A DNA stretch of 64,000 nucleotides from Rhodanobacter sp. (GCA_004298015.1 SCSE01000061.1:21822-85821), one strand, 5' to 3'. Counted from the first letter of the stretch, positions 18,851-31,138 are shown. A program made the numbers and translations. Notes: generated from the letters alone by a model not told the origin.

Positions 18851-20476
18851 ATGAACCGTCACCACGCCCTGGCCTGGCTTGTCCTCGCTGCCGTGTTGCT
18901 CGCTGCAGGCATTACCCCCGCAGCCCATGCGCAACCCAAGCAGACTGTTGCACGTACACATGCCTCCCTCAGCTCACGGTCCTCCGGCGTCTGGTACGAG
19001 ATCTTCGTGCGCAGCTGGTACGACACCAACGGCGACGGTATCGGCGACCTCAACGGTGTCACCGCCAAGCTCGATTACCTGAAATCGCTGGGCATCAGCG
19101 GCATCTGGCTGATGCCGATCAATCCTTCGCCCAGCTATCACGGCTACGACGTCACCAATTACTACGGCATCAATCCGCAATACGGCTCCATGGCCGATTT
19201 CGAGCACCTGCTGCACGAGGCGCACAAGTGCGGCATCAAGGTGATCATGGATCTGGTGATCAACCACACCAGCAGCCAGTCACCCTGGTTCAAGGCCGCG
19301 CAAAATCCGCACAGCCGCTACCACGACTGGTATACGTGGGCCGGCCCGAACACAAATCTGCACGCGATCAGCGCCGCCGGTGGACCGGCCTGGCATGCGG
19401 CCATCGTGTCGGCCGACGGCAAGCCCGTGGCAGGCAGTCCGTATTACCTGGGGGTCTTTGGTCGCAACATGCCGGACCTCAATTACGACGACCCGGCAGT
19501 GCGCCGGGAGATGATCAAGGTTGGGCAGTTCTGGCTGAAAAAAGGGGTCGATGGTTTCCGCCTGGATGCGGCCCGGCACATCTACGACAACCTCGCATCG
19601 GATGACGGCAAGCCATCGACGCTGCGCAAGAACGTGGCGTGGTGGTCGGACTTCCGTCACGGCCTCGATGTCGTCAACCGGCACGCATACCTGGTCGGCG
19701 AAGTGACCGTGCCACCTGCGGCGGCCGCCCACCCCGATGCCCTGCTTGCGCCGTACCTGAAACCGCTCGATTCGGTATTCGACTTCCCGCTGGCCGCCGA
19801 ACTGATCGCCAGTGCACAGCAGGAAAAGGTGCTGCCGATTGCCGCGAGCGTGGCCAGATCCCGTGCCGCGTACCGCGCCGCCTCGGCCGGCCATTTCATC
19901 GATGCGACCTTCCTCTCCAACCACGACCAGAACCGGGTACTGAGTCAACTGGATGGAAATCTGCAGCACATGCGAATGGCGGCTGCCATGCTGTTGACCC
20001 TGCCCGGCCGGCCATTCATCTATTACGGCGAAGAGCTTGGCATGCTCGGCCACAAGCCTGACCCTGACCTGCGCGAACCGATGCGCTGGGATCGCTCACG
20101 CGACGCACCGGGCGAGACACGCTGGAAGGTTTCTTCGGCCCGGCAAGGCGGTGACATTTCGGTCGCGGCCGAACAGACGACGCCCGACTCGCTGCTGAAG
20201 TTCTACCGCATGTTGATTCGCTGGCGCAGTCAGCTGCCGGCATTGCGTGACGGTCGCATCCACCCATTTCCGCTTGCCGGCGAGCAGTTGATGGCCTACC
20301 GCCTCGACGACGCCCGCAGCCACCTGCTGGTGGTGCACAACCTTTCCGGCCGGCCACAGCGGGTCAAGCTGCTGGCGGGATCTTTCCGCCGCGTGATCCG
20401 GCGCACCCGCAAGGACGTCGAAATGCACGGCCACCTGCTGTCCCTGCCGCCCTACTCCACCGCGATCGTGCAATGA
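18851..20476 (+). CDS. GH13 alpha-amylase, exported
   Basis: 541 aa; signal peptide; GVDGFRLDAARHI, YLVGEVTV, FLSNHDQNRV. Confidence 0.93.
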   Translation: MNRHHALAWLVLAAVLLAAGITPAAHAQPKQTVARTHASLSSRSSGVWYEIFVRSWYDTNGDGIGDLNGVTAKLDYLKSLGISGIWLMPINPSPSYHGYDVTNYYGINPQYGSMADFEHLLHEAHKCGIKVIMDLVINHTSSQSPWFKAAQNPHSRYHDWYTWAGPNTNLHAISAAGGPAWHAAIVSADGKPVAGSPYYLGVFGRNMPDLNYDDPAVRREMIKVGQFWLKKGVDGFRLDAARHIYDNLASDDGKPSTLRKNVAWWSDFRHGLDVVNRHAYLVGEVTVPPAAAAHPDALLAPYLKPLDSVFDFPLAAELIASAQQEKVLPIAASVARSRAAYRAASAGHFIDATFLSNHDQNRVLSQLDGNLQHMRMAAAMLLTLPGRPFIYYGEELGMLGHKPDPDLREPMRWDRSRDAPGETRWKVSSARQGGDISVAAEQTTPDSLLKFYRMLIRWRSQLPALRDGRIHPFPLAGEQLMAYRLDDARSHLLVVHNLSGRPQRVKLLAGSFRRVIRRTRKDVEMHGHLLSLPPYSTAIVQ

Positions 20477-20526
20477 CGCGCCCTTGCAATGACGCGCCGA
20501 ACCGTACCCGGCGCCCCGACCTCGAG

Positions 20527-22962
20527 ATGTCCATGGATTTTCGCCTGCCGCACCGCCTCGTTTCCGCCCTGACCGTGCTCGGACTGGGCGCCTGTCTCGC
20601 TTCCGCCCCGGCGCTGGCTGACCCGGCCCCGGCCACCACCACCCCGCAAGTCCATGTGCAACAGAAGGGCCATGGCATCGACATCCAGCTGGACGGAAAC
20701 CGCATCGAACTGCGCCTGGTACGCGGCAACGTGCTGCACGTGCACTACCAACCCGACGGCAAGAGCACGCCGCCATCGCTGGTGATGTCTCCTGATGCGC
20801 CGCGCCACGCCGCCGTGCCGGTTCAGGTACAGCGCCACGGACACGTCATGACCATGACCAGTCCTTCGCTTGGCGTGTCGCTCGACACCCGCACGCTGGC
20901 GCTTTCGGTGAGCGACCGGATCCACCACCGATGGCTGCTGCGGCAAGCCGACCTGGCCGACCTGGCGCAGCACAAGCTCGAGCTCGACTACGCCAGCGGC
21001 GCCCCGATGTACGGTATCCACAGTTTCAGCGCCCAGGGCGGTCCTCTCTACGGTACGCCCGACTGCAGCACGGTCGAGCACGACACCACGGGACTGCTGC
21101 GCCGGGGACGCCAGGTCGCCAAGGCCTGCCCGGAAGGCGGCGCCGGGGCGCCGTTCGTGTGGAGTACCCGCGGCTTCGGGCTGCTGGTCGATACCAAGAC
21201 CGCCACCTTCGACATCGGCGACCACTCGGTCTCGGTCGCCGGGACCTCGCGCCCCGATCTGAGCTATTACATCATCAGCGGTCGGCCGGACGCCATCTTC
21301 ACGGCTCTGGCCGACCTCAGCGGCCACCCGCAGCTGTTCCCGAAGTGGGCCACCGGGTTCACCAATTCCCAGTGGGGCATCGACCAGAAGCAGCTGCTGG
21401 CCATCGTCCACACCTACCGCAGCAAGCACATCCCGATCGACAACTTCACCCTGGACTTTGACTGGAAAGCCTGGGGCCAGGACCACTACGGCGAGTTCCG
21501 CTGGAACGCGAAGAAATTCCCGGACGGCCCCAGCGGCAAGCTGGCGCGTGAGCTGGCCGCCGAAGGCCTGCAGCTGACCGGGATCATGAAGCCGCGCATC
21601 CACGTCGACACCGTCGAAGGGCGCTACGCCACCGTGCACCACCTGTGGGTGCCCGGCGAAAAGGCCACCGACGACTACTTCTCACACAAGCTGGTGCGCG
21701 ACATCGACTTCGACAAGCCGGCGGCACGCCACTGGTTCGGACAGAAGGCGATCCAGTACGGCTTCGACAAGGGCATCGTCGGCTGGTGGAACGACGAGGC
21801 CGACGAAATCGACGACAACACCCAGTTCCTGAACATGGAGCGCGCGCTGTACAACGCCCAGCGCGCACATACCGATATCCGGGTGTGGTCGATCAACCGC
21901 AGCTTCTGGCTCGGGGCTCAGCGCTATGCCTACGGCATGTGGTCGGGCGACATCCAGACCGGCTTCGCGTCGATGGCACGGCAGCGGCTGCGGATGCTCA
22001 ATGCCGTCACCATCGGTGCGACCCTGTGGGGCATGGACGGCGGCGGCTTCAACGGCCACCCCTCGGATGAAAACTACGCCCGCTGGATCGAGTTCGGCGC
22101 CTTCACGCCGATCTTCCGCGTGCACGGCGTCAAGCCCGAGAAGCGCCAGCCCTGGCGCTACGGCCCGATCGCCGAGAAGGCCGCCACGCATGCGATTCGC
22201 CTGCGCTACCGCCTGATTCCCTACATCTACAGCTATTTCTGGCAGGGCCACGCCAGCGGCATCGGCCTGGTACGTCCGCTGGCCTTTGGCTGGCCACACG
22301 ACCCGAAAACCCGCAATGACGTCGATGCCTGGATGTTCGGCGACTGGCTGCTGGTCTCGCCGGTGGTCGTGCAGGGCCAGACCGAGAAGCAGATCTACCT
22401 GCCCGCAGGCACCTGGACCGAGTGGACCAGCGGCAAGGTCTACACCGGCGGACAGAGCGTGACCGTCGCCACCGACAGCGTGCACTGGGGCGACATCCCG
22501 CTGTTCATCCGCCAGGGCGCCATCATCCCGACTCAGCCGGTGATGGACTACGTCGGCCAGCACCCGGTGACCACCCTCAGCGTGGACGTGTTTCCTGCGT
22601 CGCAGGCCACACACTTCGACTACTACGACGACAACGGCCGCACCTATGCCTACGAGCACGGCAGCTATTTCCTGCAGACGCTCACCACGCAACGGCACGG
22701 CCACAGTATCCGATTCGCCACCGACAAGCCCAAGGGAAGCTTCAAGACCCGGCTCGCCTTCTATCTGCTGAAAATTCACGGCAGCGCCGCCAGCGCAGTA
22801 CGCAGCAATGGCAAGAACATGGCGTCGTTCGGCGGCCTTGATGCCTTGCGTGGGGGCAACGGGGAGGGCTGGGCCACCGGCCAGGACCGCTTCGGTCCGG
22901 TCACTTATGTGCGTGTCGCGGCAGCGCGGGCGGAGTCCATCCAGCTCGCCCTGCCACGGTAG
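20527..22962 (+). CDS. GH31 alpha-glucosidase, exported
   Basis: ORF 20473..22962; start 20527 gives a signal peptide; GH31 motifs GIVGWWNDEADE and YAYGMWSGDIQ. Confidence 0.92.
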   Translation: MSMDFRLPHRLVSALTVLGLGACLASAPALADPAPATTTPQVHVQQKGHGIDIQLDGNRIELRLVRGNVLHVHYQPDGKSTPPSLVMSPDAPRHAAVPVQVQRHGHVMTMTSPSLGVSLDTRTLALSVSDRIHHRWLLRQADLADLAQHKLELDYASGAPMYGIHSFSAQGGPLYGTPDCSTVEHDTTGLLRRGRQVAKACPEGGAGAPFVWSTRGFGLLVDTKTATFDIGDHSVSVAGTSRPDLSYYIISGRPDAIFTALADLSGHPQLFPKWATGFTNSQWGIDQKQLLAIVHTYRSKHIPIDNFTLDFDWKAWGQDHYGEFRWNAKKFPDGPSGKLARELAAEGLQLTGIMKPRIHVDTVEGRYATVHHLWVPGEKATDDYFSHKLVRDIDFDKPAARHWFGQKAIQYGFDKGIVGWWNDEADEIDDNTQFLNMERALYNAQRAHTDIRVWSINRSFWLGAQRYAYGMWSGDIQTGFASMARQRLRMLNAVTIGATLWGMDGGGFNGHPSDENYARWIEFGAFTPIFRVHGVKPEKRQPWRYGPIAEKAATHAIRLRYRLIPYIYSYFWQGHASGIGLVRPLAFGWPHDPKTRNDVDAWMFGDWLLVSPVVVQGQTEKQIYLPAGTWTEWTSGKVYTGGQSVTVATDSVHWGDIPLFIRQGAIIPTQPVMDYVGQHPVTTLSVDVFPASQATHFDYYDDNGRTYAYEHGSYFLQTLTTQRHGHSIRFATDKPKGSFKTRLAFYLLKIHGSAASAVRSNGKNMASFGGLDALRGGNGEGWATGQDRFGPVTYVRVAAARAESIQLALPR

Positions 22963-22987
22963 TTCGTTTCATCCAGCAACATTACCG

Positions 22988-23015
22988 GGCGGGACCGCGC
23001 GCGCATGGTCCCGCC
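22988..23015. other. Intercistronic hairpin GGCGGGACC-N10-GGTCCCGCC
   Basis: Perfect 9-bp stem between GH31 and next GH13 gene, no T-tract. Confidence 0.55.
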
Positions 23016-23043
23016 TTACCGTCACCGTAGGGAGGGACGTTGA

Positions 23044-25068
<2,025 letters not shown>

Positions 25069-25126
25069 TCACGCAAGTTGTCCCCTGGGGGCTCCGGCCA
25101 CGACAGGCCTCATTTCAACCGTAGCT

Positions 25127-25149
25127 GTCGAAGCCGGAGCCGCTCCTGC
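25127..25149. repeat. REP-like sequence GTCGAAGCCGGAGCCGCTCCTGC
   Basis: Reverse complement starts GCAGGAGCGGCT like the 6419 element. Confidence 0.4.
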
Positions 25150-25241
25150 ATCTTTTGCGACACGGGGGCGTCATACCCGCTATCGGCAAGCATTCACGGC
25201 CGCTGGACGTACCGGCCTGACTGTAGGAAACTCGACTTTCA

Positions 25242-25255
25242 TGTAAACGTTTACA
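25242..25255. promoter_or_regulatory. LacI-family-type operator TGTAAACGTTTACA
   Basis: Perfect 14-bp palindrome with central CG, about 70 nt upstream of GH39 start codon. Confidence 0.75.
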
Positions 25256-25322
25256 CCACAAGCTGCCAGCTGTTCCAGACAGCGCGCTCCAAATCCTGCC
25301 TCACGCCCAAAACGGACCTGCG

Positions 25323-26873
25323 ATGACCACTCTGCGATCCCTCAAGCATCTTGCCTTCGGCGCCTGCGCCGCCGCCCTTTTGCTGGTTGGCACGGCCAGC
25401 GCAACCAGCGCCGATACCGTCCAGATCCGCGTCGATGCCAGCGCCCATGGCACCCCCTTTCCGCACTTCTGGGAACAGATGTTCGGCTCTGGCCGTGCCT
25501 CGCTTTCGCTGCGCGAGGACTATCGCAAGGATCTCGATGCGGTGCACCGGGCCACGGGTTTCGGCTATATCCGCTTTCACGGCATCCTCGATCATGACGT
25601 CGGCCTGGTGCGACGCGGTGCCGATGGCAAGATCAGCTACAACTTCTCCTACATCGACCAGATCTACGACGGCCTGCTGGCGCATGGCGTCAAGCCCTTT
25701 ATCGAACTGAGTTTCATGCCGCCCGCGCTGAGCTCCGATCCCAAGGCGCTGCAGGAATTCTGGTATCACCCCAACATTGCCCCACCGAAGAGCTACGTCG
25801 AATGGGATGCGATGATTACCGCATTCGCCAGACACCTCGTAGCGCGCTATGGCATCAACGAAGTGGCCAGCTGGTATTTCGAGGTGTGGAACGAGCCCAA
25901 CATCGGGTTCTGGGCTGGCCGGCCTGCGCAGTCGACCTACTTCACCCTGTACGACCACACGGCACGGGCGCTCAAGGCGGTCAGCCCGCGTCTGCGCGTC
26001 GGCGGCCCCAGCACCGCGCAGGGTGCCTGGGCCAGCGCCTTCCTGGCGCACGCCAAAAAGGACAACGTACCGGTCGATTTCATCAGCACCCATGTCTATG
26101 GCGACGACACCGCGAAGAACGTGTTCCACACCGACGAGAACATCCCGCGCCGTGACATGGTTTGCCGCACCGTGGACCAGGTGCACAAGGAGATCGCCGC
26201 CTCGCCCTACCCGAAGCTGCCGCTGATCTTCAGCGAATACAACGCCAGCTATGCCAACCTGCCCAACGTCACCGACACGGTATTCATGGGACCGTGGATG
26301 GCCAACACCATCCGCGAGTGCGCCGGCAAGGTGCAGATCATGAGCTACTGGTCGTTCTCGGACGTGTTCGAGGAGCAAGGCGTGGTACGGAGTCCGTTTT
26401 ACGGCGGCTTCGGACTGATCGCCGCCGACCGCATCGACAAGCCGTCATTCAACGCCTTCGCGATGCTGCACAAGCTGGGCGACCGCTTGCTGAAAACACG
26501 GTCCGACTCGGCCCTGGTCACCAGACGCGCGGACGGCCACGTGGTGATGGCGTTGTGGAACTATGCCCCACCGGTCGGCAAGACCGCGAGCTACACCGCG
26601 GGCAAGCCCAAAGGCGAGCCGAAACATTTCGACATCGACGTCAAGCATCTGGCCGCCAGCGCTCAAGCGACGGTGTGGCGCCTCGACCGCCAGCACGGCA
26701 ATGCTGTGGCGCTGTTCAACCGGATGGGACGCCCCGACTTCCCCAATCGCGAGCAGATTCGCCAGCTGCGCGCTGCCGGCAAACTGGCCGCGCCGGAAAC
26801 GATGGCGCTGCGCCATGGCAAGTTCGAAATCACCATACCGCCACAGGGACTGGTCGTCGTCGAGCTGCACTGA
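25323..26873 (+). CDS. GH39 family glycosidase (beta-xylosidase-like), exported
   Basis: 516 aa; signal peptide; EVWNEPNIGFW acid/base motif and LIFSEYNAS nucleophile motif. Confidence 0.9.
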   Translation: MTTLRSLKHLAFGACAAALLLVGTASATSADTVQIRVDASAHGTPFPHFWEQMFGSGRASLSLREDYRKDLDAVHRATGFGYIRFHGILDHDVGLVRRGADGKISYNFSYIDQIYDGLLAHGVKPFIELSFMPPALSSDPKALQEFWYHPNIAPPKSYVEWDAMITAFARHLVARYGINEVASWYFEVWNEPNIGFWAGRPAQSTYFTLYDHTARALKAVSPRLRVGGPSTAQGAWASAFLAHAKKDNVPVDFISTHVYGDDTAKNVFHTDENIPRRDMVCRTVDQVHKEIAASPYPKLPLIFSEYNASYANLPNVTDTVFMGPWMANTIRECAGKVQIMSYWSFSDVFEEQGVVRSPFYGGFGLIAADRIDKPSFNAFAMLHKLGDRLLKTRSDSALVTRRADGHVVMALWNYAPPVGKTASYTAGKPKGEPKHFDIDVKHLAASAQATVWRLDRQHGNAVALFNRMGRPDFPNREQIRQLRAAGKLAAPETMALRHGKFEITIPPQGLVVVELH

Positions 26874-26951
26874 GAGGCGGAGAAAAATCGCCCGCCTGCT
26901 GCGAACGCCGGGAGACGCTCTCGCTACGCCGTTCGATATTTTTCCAACCTC
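26874..26951. repeat. Small dispersed palindromic element, copy 1
   Basis: GAGGCGGAGAAAAATCG ... CGATATTTTTCCAACCTC, starts immediately after GH39 stop. Confidence 0.5.
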
Positions 26952-27117
26952 TGAGGAAAACGCCGGCCATGGGGCTGGCACCGGTGCTGAAGCGATCAAA
27001 CTTACCCGCTCAAAAGCCATCGAGCGGCGTAGAGTATACGGCAGTGACAGACCGATCCCGTTCCATCGCCGCGGTCACTCGATGCCGAAATAAAGGCTTT
27101 GACTTGGAGGTTCCATC

Positions 27118-27630
27118 GTGGATGCCGAAGAACTGCGATCCGTCCAGACGCCGCTGAAGGAACGCTACCGCGAGCAACCGGACGCGGCGTGTGTCACCTT
27201 GCGCGCGCAGGGCCGGCTGGGCGAAGGCCTCAGTTGCAAGATCGAAACAGGCAAGGCGCTGGCAGTTGCCGGGCTGCATCCCGCCACCGGCGGCAACGGT
27301 CTCGGCGCGTGTTCGGGCGACATGCTGCTGGAAGCCCTGGTAGCGTGTGCCGGCGTGACCCTGAATGCCGTTGCCACCGCGCTTGGCATCGTGCTGCGTG
27401 ACGCCTCCCTGGTCGCCGAGGGTGACCTCGACTTCCGTGGCACGCTGGGTGTTTCCAAACAGGTACCCGTGGGTTTCCAGAGCATACGATTGCAATTCAC
27501 CCTCGATACCGACGCCTCCGAGGAGGAGCTCACCACCCTGCTGCGCCTTACTGAGCGCTACTGCGTGGTCTATCAGACCCTGGCGCACCCACCGGTACTC
27601 GCCGTAATGCGCAAGCCACGCTCTGGGTGA
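27118..27630 (+). CDS. OsmC family protein
   Basis: 170 aa, GTG start; GGNGLGACSGDMLLEALVACAGVTLNAVA, typical OsmC Cys motifs. Confidence 0.87.
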   Translation: MDAEELRSVQTPLKERYREQPDAACVTLRAQGRLGEGLSCKIETGKALAVAGLHPATGGNGLGACSGDMLLEALVACAGVTLNAVATALGIVLRDASLVAEGDLDFRGTLGVSKQVPVGFQSIRLQFTLDTDASEEELTTLLRLTERYCVVYQTLAHPPVLAVMRKPRSG

Positions 27631-27807
27631 GCGACTTCTAGATCCAGCCCGATCTTTTGCAAGTCGACCGCGATCGACAGCAACACCCCGCTTGCGCGGG
27701 GATGACGAATCTGTGCCGACCGATGTCAAGTAACTCCCATTCGGCTCCGACGTAAATCGCCGCACATGGAGATTCGACAGCACCCATCTGCCGAGACATC
27801 CAACTAC

Positions 27808-27842
27808 AAAAAAAAACCCGCAAGGCCATGAGCCTCGCGGGT
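27808..27842 (-). terminator. Rho-independent terminator downstream of tRNA-Lys
   Basis: ACCCGCGAGG...CCTTGCGGGT hairpin followed by T-run on minus strand. Confidence 0.85.
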
Positions 27843-27849
27843 AAAAAGA

Positions 27850-27925
27850 TGGTGGGCCGTCCGAGATTCGAACTCGGGACCAATAGATTAAAAGTCTACT
27901 GCTCTACCGGCTGAGCTAACGGCCC
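27850..27925 (-). tRNA. tRNA-Lys (anticodon TTT), CCA encoded
   Basis: GGGCCGTTAGCTCAGCCGGTAGAGCAGTAGACTTTTAATCTATTGGTCCCGAGTTCGAATCTCGGACGGCCCACCA folds as a cloverleaf. Confidence 0.96.
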
Positions 27926-27987
27926 ATCATTGGTGAACTCCAGCCGGCCATTTTACGGGCTGGCCGGCAGTGGCACAAGCAAGATGC

Positions 27988-28683
27988 TCAGACGTAGCGC
28001 GTAGGATCCGCCAGGCCGGCTTCGTGAAAGCCCTGGGCACGCAAGCGACAGGCATCACAATGACCGCAGGCGCGACCGCCCTCGTCGGCCTGGTAGCAAC
28101 TGACCGTGGCGGAAAAATCAACGCCGAGGCGTTGCCCCTCACGAGCGATATCCGCCTTGCTCATGCGCATCAGCGGCGCATGGATGCGCAGAGCCGAACC
28201 TTCGACCGCAGCCTTGGTCGCTACATTGGCGAGGCCCTCGAAGGCCTCAATGAAGGCCGGTCGGCAGTCGGGGTATCCCGAATAGTCGACGGCGTTGACA
28301 CCGCACCAGATATCACTGGCACCAAGTACCTCGGCCCAACCGAGCGCGATCGACAACATGATGGTATTGCGCGCCGGCACGTAGGTCACCGGAATGGTGC
28401 TGGCGCTGCGGGTGTCATCCGTATCCAGCGGCACATCGATGTCTGCCGTGAGCGCCGAGCCGCCGATGCTGCGCAAGTCGATGCGTACCGTCTTGTGCTC
28501 GATGGCCCCGAGCATCCGCGCGACCTGCTCGGAGGCGGCAAGCTCCGAACTGTGGCGCTGGCCGTAGGCCACGCTCAGCGCGAAGACCTGGTAGCCCTGC
28601 TCCCGCGCCAACGCGATGGTGACCGCCGAATCCATGCCGCCGGACACCAGGACGACAGCTTTGCGCAAGATATTTTCAGACAT
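27988..28683 (-). CDS. queC: 7-cyano-7-deazaguanine synthase
   Basis: ORF 27988..28752, likely start [19 protein letters not shown] (PP-loop); C-terminal [10 protein letters not shown] zinc motif. Confidence 0.95.
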   Translation of the reverse strand: MSENILRKAVVLVSGGMDSAVTIALAREQGYQVFALSVAYGQRHSSELAASEQVARMLGAIEHKTVRIDLRSIGGSALTADIDVPLDTDDTRSASTIPVTYVPARNTIMLSIALGWAEVLGASDIWCGVNAVDYSGYPDCRPAFIEAFEGLANVATKAAVEGSALRIHAPLMRMSKADIAREGQRLGVDFSATVSCYQADEGGRACGHCDACRLRAQGFHEAGLADPTRYV

Positions 28684-28840
28684 AACGTAGTTCCATCCCG
28701 AATAGCCGGTCACCGGCCGCAAACGCCACCGGCAATACAGGCCGGGGCGCATAAAACAGACGTGGGCGCAAAGGTGCGGGAAACGAGAGACAGCGCTTTG
28801 CCGTTACGCATTTCTCTCCCCTTCCCATTCGTTACTCGCT

Positions 28841-29536
28841 TCAGTGTCCCGCCGCGTCGTTCCACAGCAGCTTGTGCAACTGCAGCTGGAAGCGTACCGG
28901 CAGCTTGTCGGCGATGATCCATTCAGCCAGATCGCGTGGACTTACCGCGCCATGCACGGGCGAAAACAACACCATGCAACGCTGTGTCAGATTGCGCTCA
29001 CGCAACGTCGTGCGGGCCCACTCGTAATCGGCACGGCTGGCGATCACGATCTTTATCTGATCGTGCGGCAGCAGAAAATCCAGGTTCGACCACAGGTTGC
29101 GCGCGCACTCCCCTGAGTCCGGGGCCTTCAGATCCATCACCTTGCGCACGCGCGCATCGACACCGGAAATATCCAGCGCACCGGAGGTTTCCAGCGACAC
29201 TTCGTAACCCTGCTCGCACAATCGGCGCAGGAGGATCAGGCAGCGCTTTTGCGCCAACGGCTCACCACCGGTGACGCATACATGGCGCGCCCCGTGGGAG
29301 GCAACCTCAAGCAGGATGTCGTCGATCGACTGCCAGTCGCCACCATGAAACGAGTACGCGGTATCACACCACACGCATCGCAGCGGACAGCCGGTGAGGC
29401 GGACGAACACGGTTCGCCAACCGATGGCGTCGGCTTCGCCCTGGATCGAGTGGAAGACTTCGGTAATCCGCAAGCGTTCAGCGGGCAATGACGACAAGGT
29501 GCCGGACGCCGCCTGTGCGTCGTTTTCGCTGACCAC
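28841..29536 (-). CDS. queE: 7-carboxy-7-deazaguanine synthase (radical SAM)
   Basis: ORF to 29584; GTG at 29536 avoids overlap with cpoB; CPLRCVWCDTAYSF; adjacent to queC. Confidence 0.93.
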   Translation of the reverse strand: MVSENDAQAASGTLSSLPAERLRITEVFHSIQGEADAIGWRTVFVRLTGCPLRCVWCDTAYSFHGGDWQSIDDILLEVASHGARHVCVTGGEPLAQKRCLILLRRLCEQGYEVSLETSGALDISGVDARVRKVMDLKAPDSGECARNLWSNLDFLLPHDQIKIVIASRADYEWARTTLRERNLTQRCMVLFSPVHGAVSPRDLAEWIIADKLPVRFQLQLHKLLWNDAAGH

Positions 29537-29543
29537 CGCGACC

Positions 29544-30383
29544 TCAGTTGACCGACTGCAGCTGGATGCGATGCAGTCGCTCACGCGCCAGACTGGCGGC
29601 GCTGGAACCGGGGTACTTTGTGGTCACTTCCGTCAGCGTGGCCTTGGCCTTGTCCGTCTGTTTGAGTTCAAACTGGCAATAGCCGACCTTGAGCATGGCA
29701 TCGGGTACCTTTTCGCTCTGCGGAAACTGTTTGACAATCTGCTGGAACGATTGCAGAGCCACCTGATAATTCATCGTGACGTAATACGACTCACCCAGCC
29801 AATACCAGGCATTGGGCGTAAGTGCGTTGTCGGGATACTGCTTGATGAAGGTGCGAAAATCCCGCGAGGCCTGCGCATAACTGCCTGACTGCAAGGCCTT
29901 GAAAGCCACGTTGTAACTGCTTTGTGCCGCCGCCGCATCGCCACCACCGGCCACCGCACCGCTGGATGTCGCGCTGGCCGGACTCACTGAGGCAGCAACA
30001 GCGGGAGCCGAAGCCGTGGATGCAGGCACCGGGCCGCTCGCGGAAGATGTCGCTGAACCGCCCTTTTCGAGTCGGGCCAGACGTGAATCCAGGTCGACAT
30101 ACTGTGCCTTGCTCTTGTCCTCCAACTGCTGCAGATGATGCTGCAGTTCCTCGATACGTCCTTGCAACTGCTGCACCTGAGCGGTCAGTTGCTGCATCTG
30201 GTTGACCATGCCGATGGCACTTTGATCCTTGTTTTGCGCACGCTGTTCGAGCAGTGCAACACGATCGGCCAGACTCAAGCGCGAATTCTGTGCCCATGCC
30301 GGAAACGCGAACAGCATGGCGGCTGCGAGCGCAGCCGCCATGCTGAACCTGGCTATGAAACTGTCGGCCAGGTACTTCACCAT
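29544..30383 (-). CDS. cpoB: Cell division coordinator / Tol-Pal system TPR protein
   Basis: Signal peptide, coiled coil, TPR (YNVAFKALQSGSYAQASRDFRTFIKQYPDNALTPNAWYWLGESYY); ATG overlaps pal stop by 1 nt. Confidence 0.94.
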   Translation of the reverse strand: MVKYLADSFIARFSMAAALAAAMLFAFPAWAQNSRLSLADRVALLEQRAQNKDQSAIGMVNQMQQLTAQVQQLQGRIEELQHHLQQLEDKSKAQYVDLDSRLARLEKGGSATSSASGPVPASTASAPAVAASVSPASATSSGAVAGGGDAAAAQSSYNVAFKALQSGSYAQASRDFRTFIKQYPDNALTPNAWYWLGESYYVTMNYQVALQSFQQIVKQFPQSEKVPDAMLKVGYCQFELKQTDKAKATLTEVTTKYPGSSAASLARERLHRIQLQSVN

Positions 30384-30898
30384 TATTGCGCCGTGTAGAC
30401 GATATCGACGCGACGGTTCTTGCTCCAGCAAGCCTCGTTGTGCTCACGGCATACCGGCTTTTCCTTGCCGTAGCTGATCACGCTGATCTGGCTGGCCGAA
30501 CCACCGGCAGCCTGCAACGCGCTGGAAACGGCATCGGCACGACGCTCACCGAGGCCGAGGTTGTACTCACGCGTACCACGCTCGTCGGTGTTGCCCTCGA
30601 GGCGCATCCGCGCCGTCGGGCGGTCCTGCAGGTACTTGGCATGGCAAGCGATGATCTGCTGGAACTCCGGCTTGATCTCGGTCTTGTTGAAATCGAAGTA
30701 CACGACACGCTGGCGCAGGCAGGCATCGGTATCGAGATCGGCCGGGGTGTACTTGCCGTTGGACACCGGTGGCGGGGTCTGGGCAACCGGAGCTTCCGGA
30801 GCCGGCGGCGGCGGTGGCGGCTTGACTTCCTTCTTGGTACATGCGGCCGCGCCAACACAGAGCAGGGCGACCAGGGCGACGCGTACGGTCTTATTCAT
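30383..30898 (-). CDS. pal: Peptidoglycan-associated lipoprotein
   Basis: 171 aa lipoprotein (GAAAC lipobox) with OmpA-C domain (RMRLEGNTDERGTREYNLGLGERRADAV). Confidence 0.97.
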   Translation of the reverse strand: MNKTVRVALVALLCVGAAACTKKEVKPPPPPPAPEAPVAQTPPPVSNGKYTPADLDTDACLRQRVVYFDFNKTEIKPEFQQIIACHAKYLQDRPTARMRLEGNTDERGTREYNLGLGERRADAVSSALQAAGGSASQISVISYGKEKPVCREHNEACWSKNRRVDIVYTAQ

Positions 30899-31108
30899 GG
30901 TGACGATCCTTACAAACGGGTTGAGTTCCGAACAAGCGATGACGACTACGGGACAGCCACGCCGGTTAACCGGCTGTTATTTCCACATATGAAAGGTCGC
31001 GAACGCGTGATACGACGCTCCCGACCTGACTGGCAATGAGGCAAAAAAACCCCACCGCCGCAAACCGAAACGCGCTGATGGCGCTGTTCGGGCCCGATCC
31101 CTGGGCAC

Positions 31109-31138
31109 CATGCAGCCGAAATTGCGAACGGCTGCATG
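31109..31138. other. Perfect inverted repeat in tolB-pal intergenic region
   Basis: CATGCAGCCG-AAATTGCGAA-CGGCTGCATG, 10-bp arms. Confidence 0.6.
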
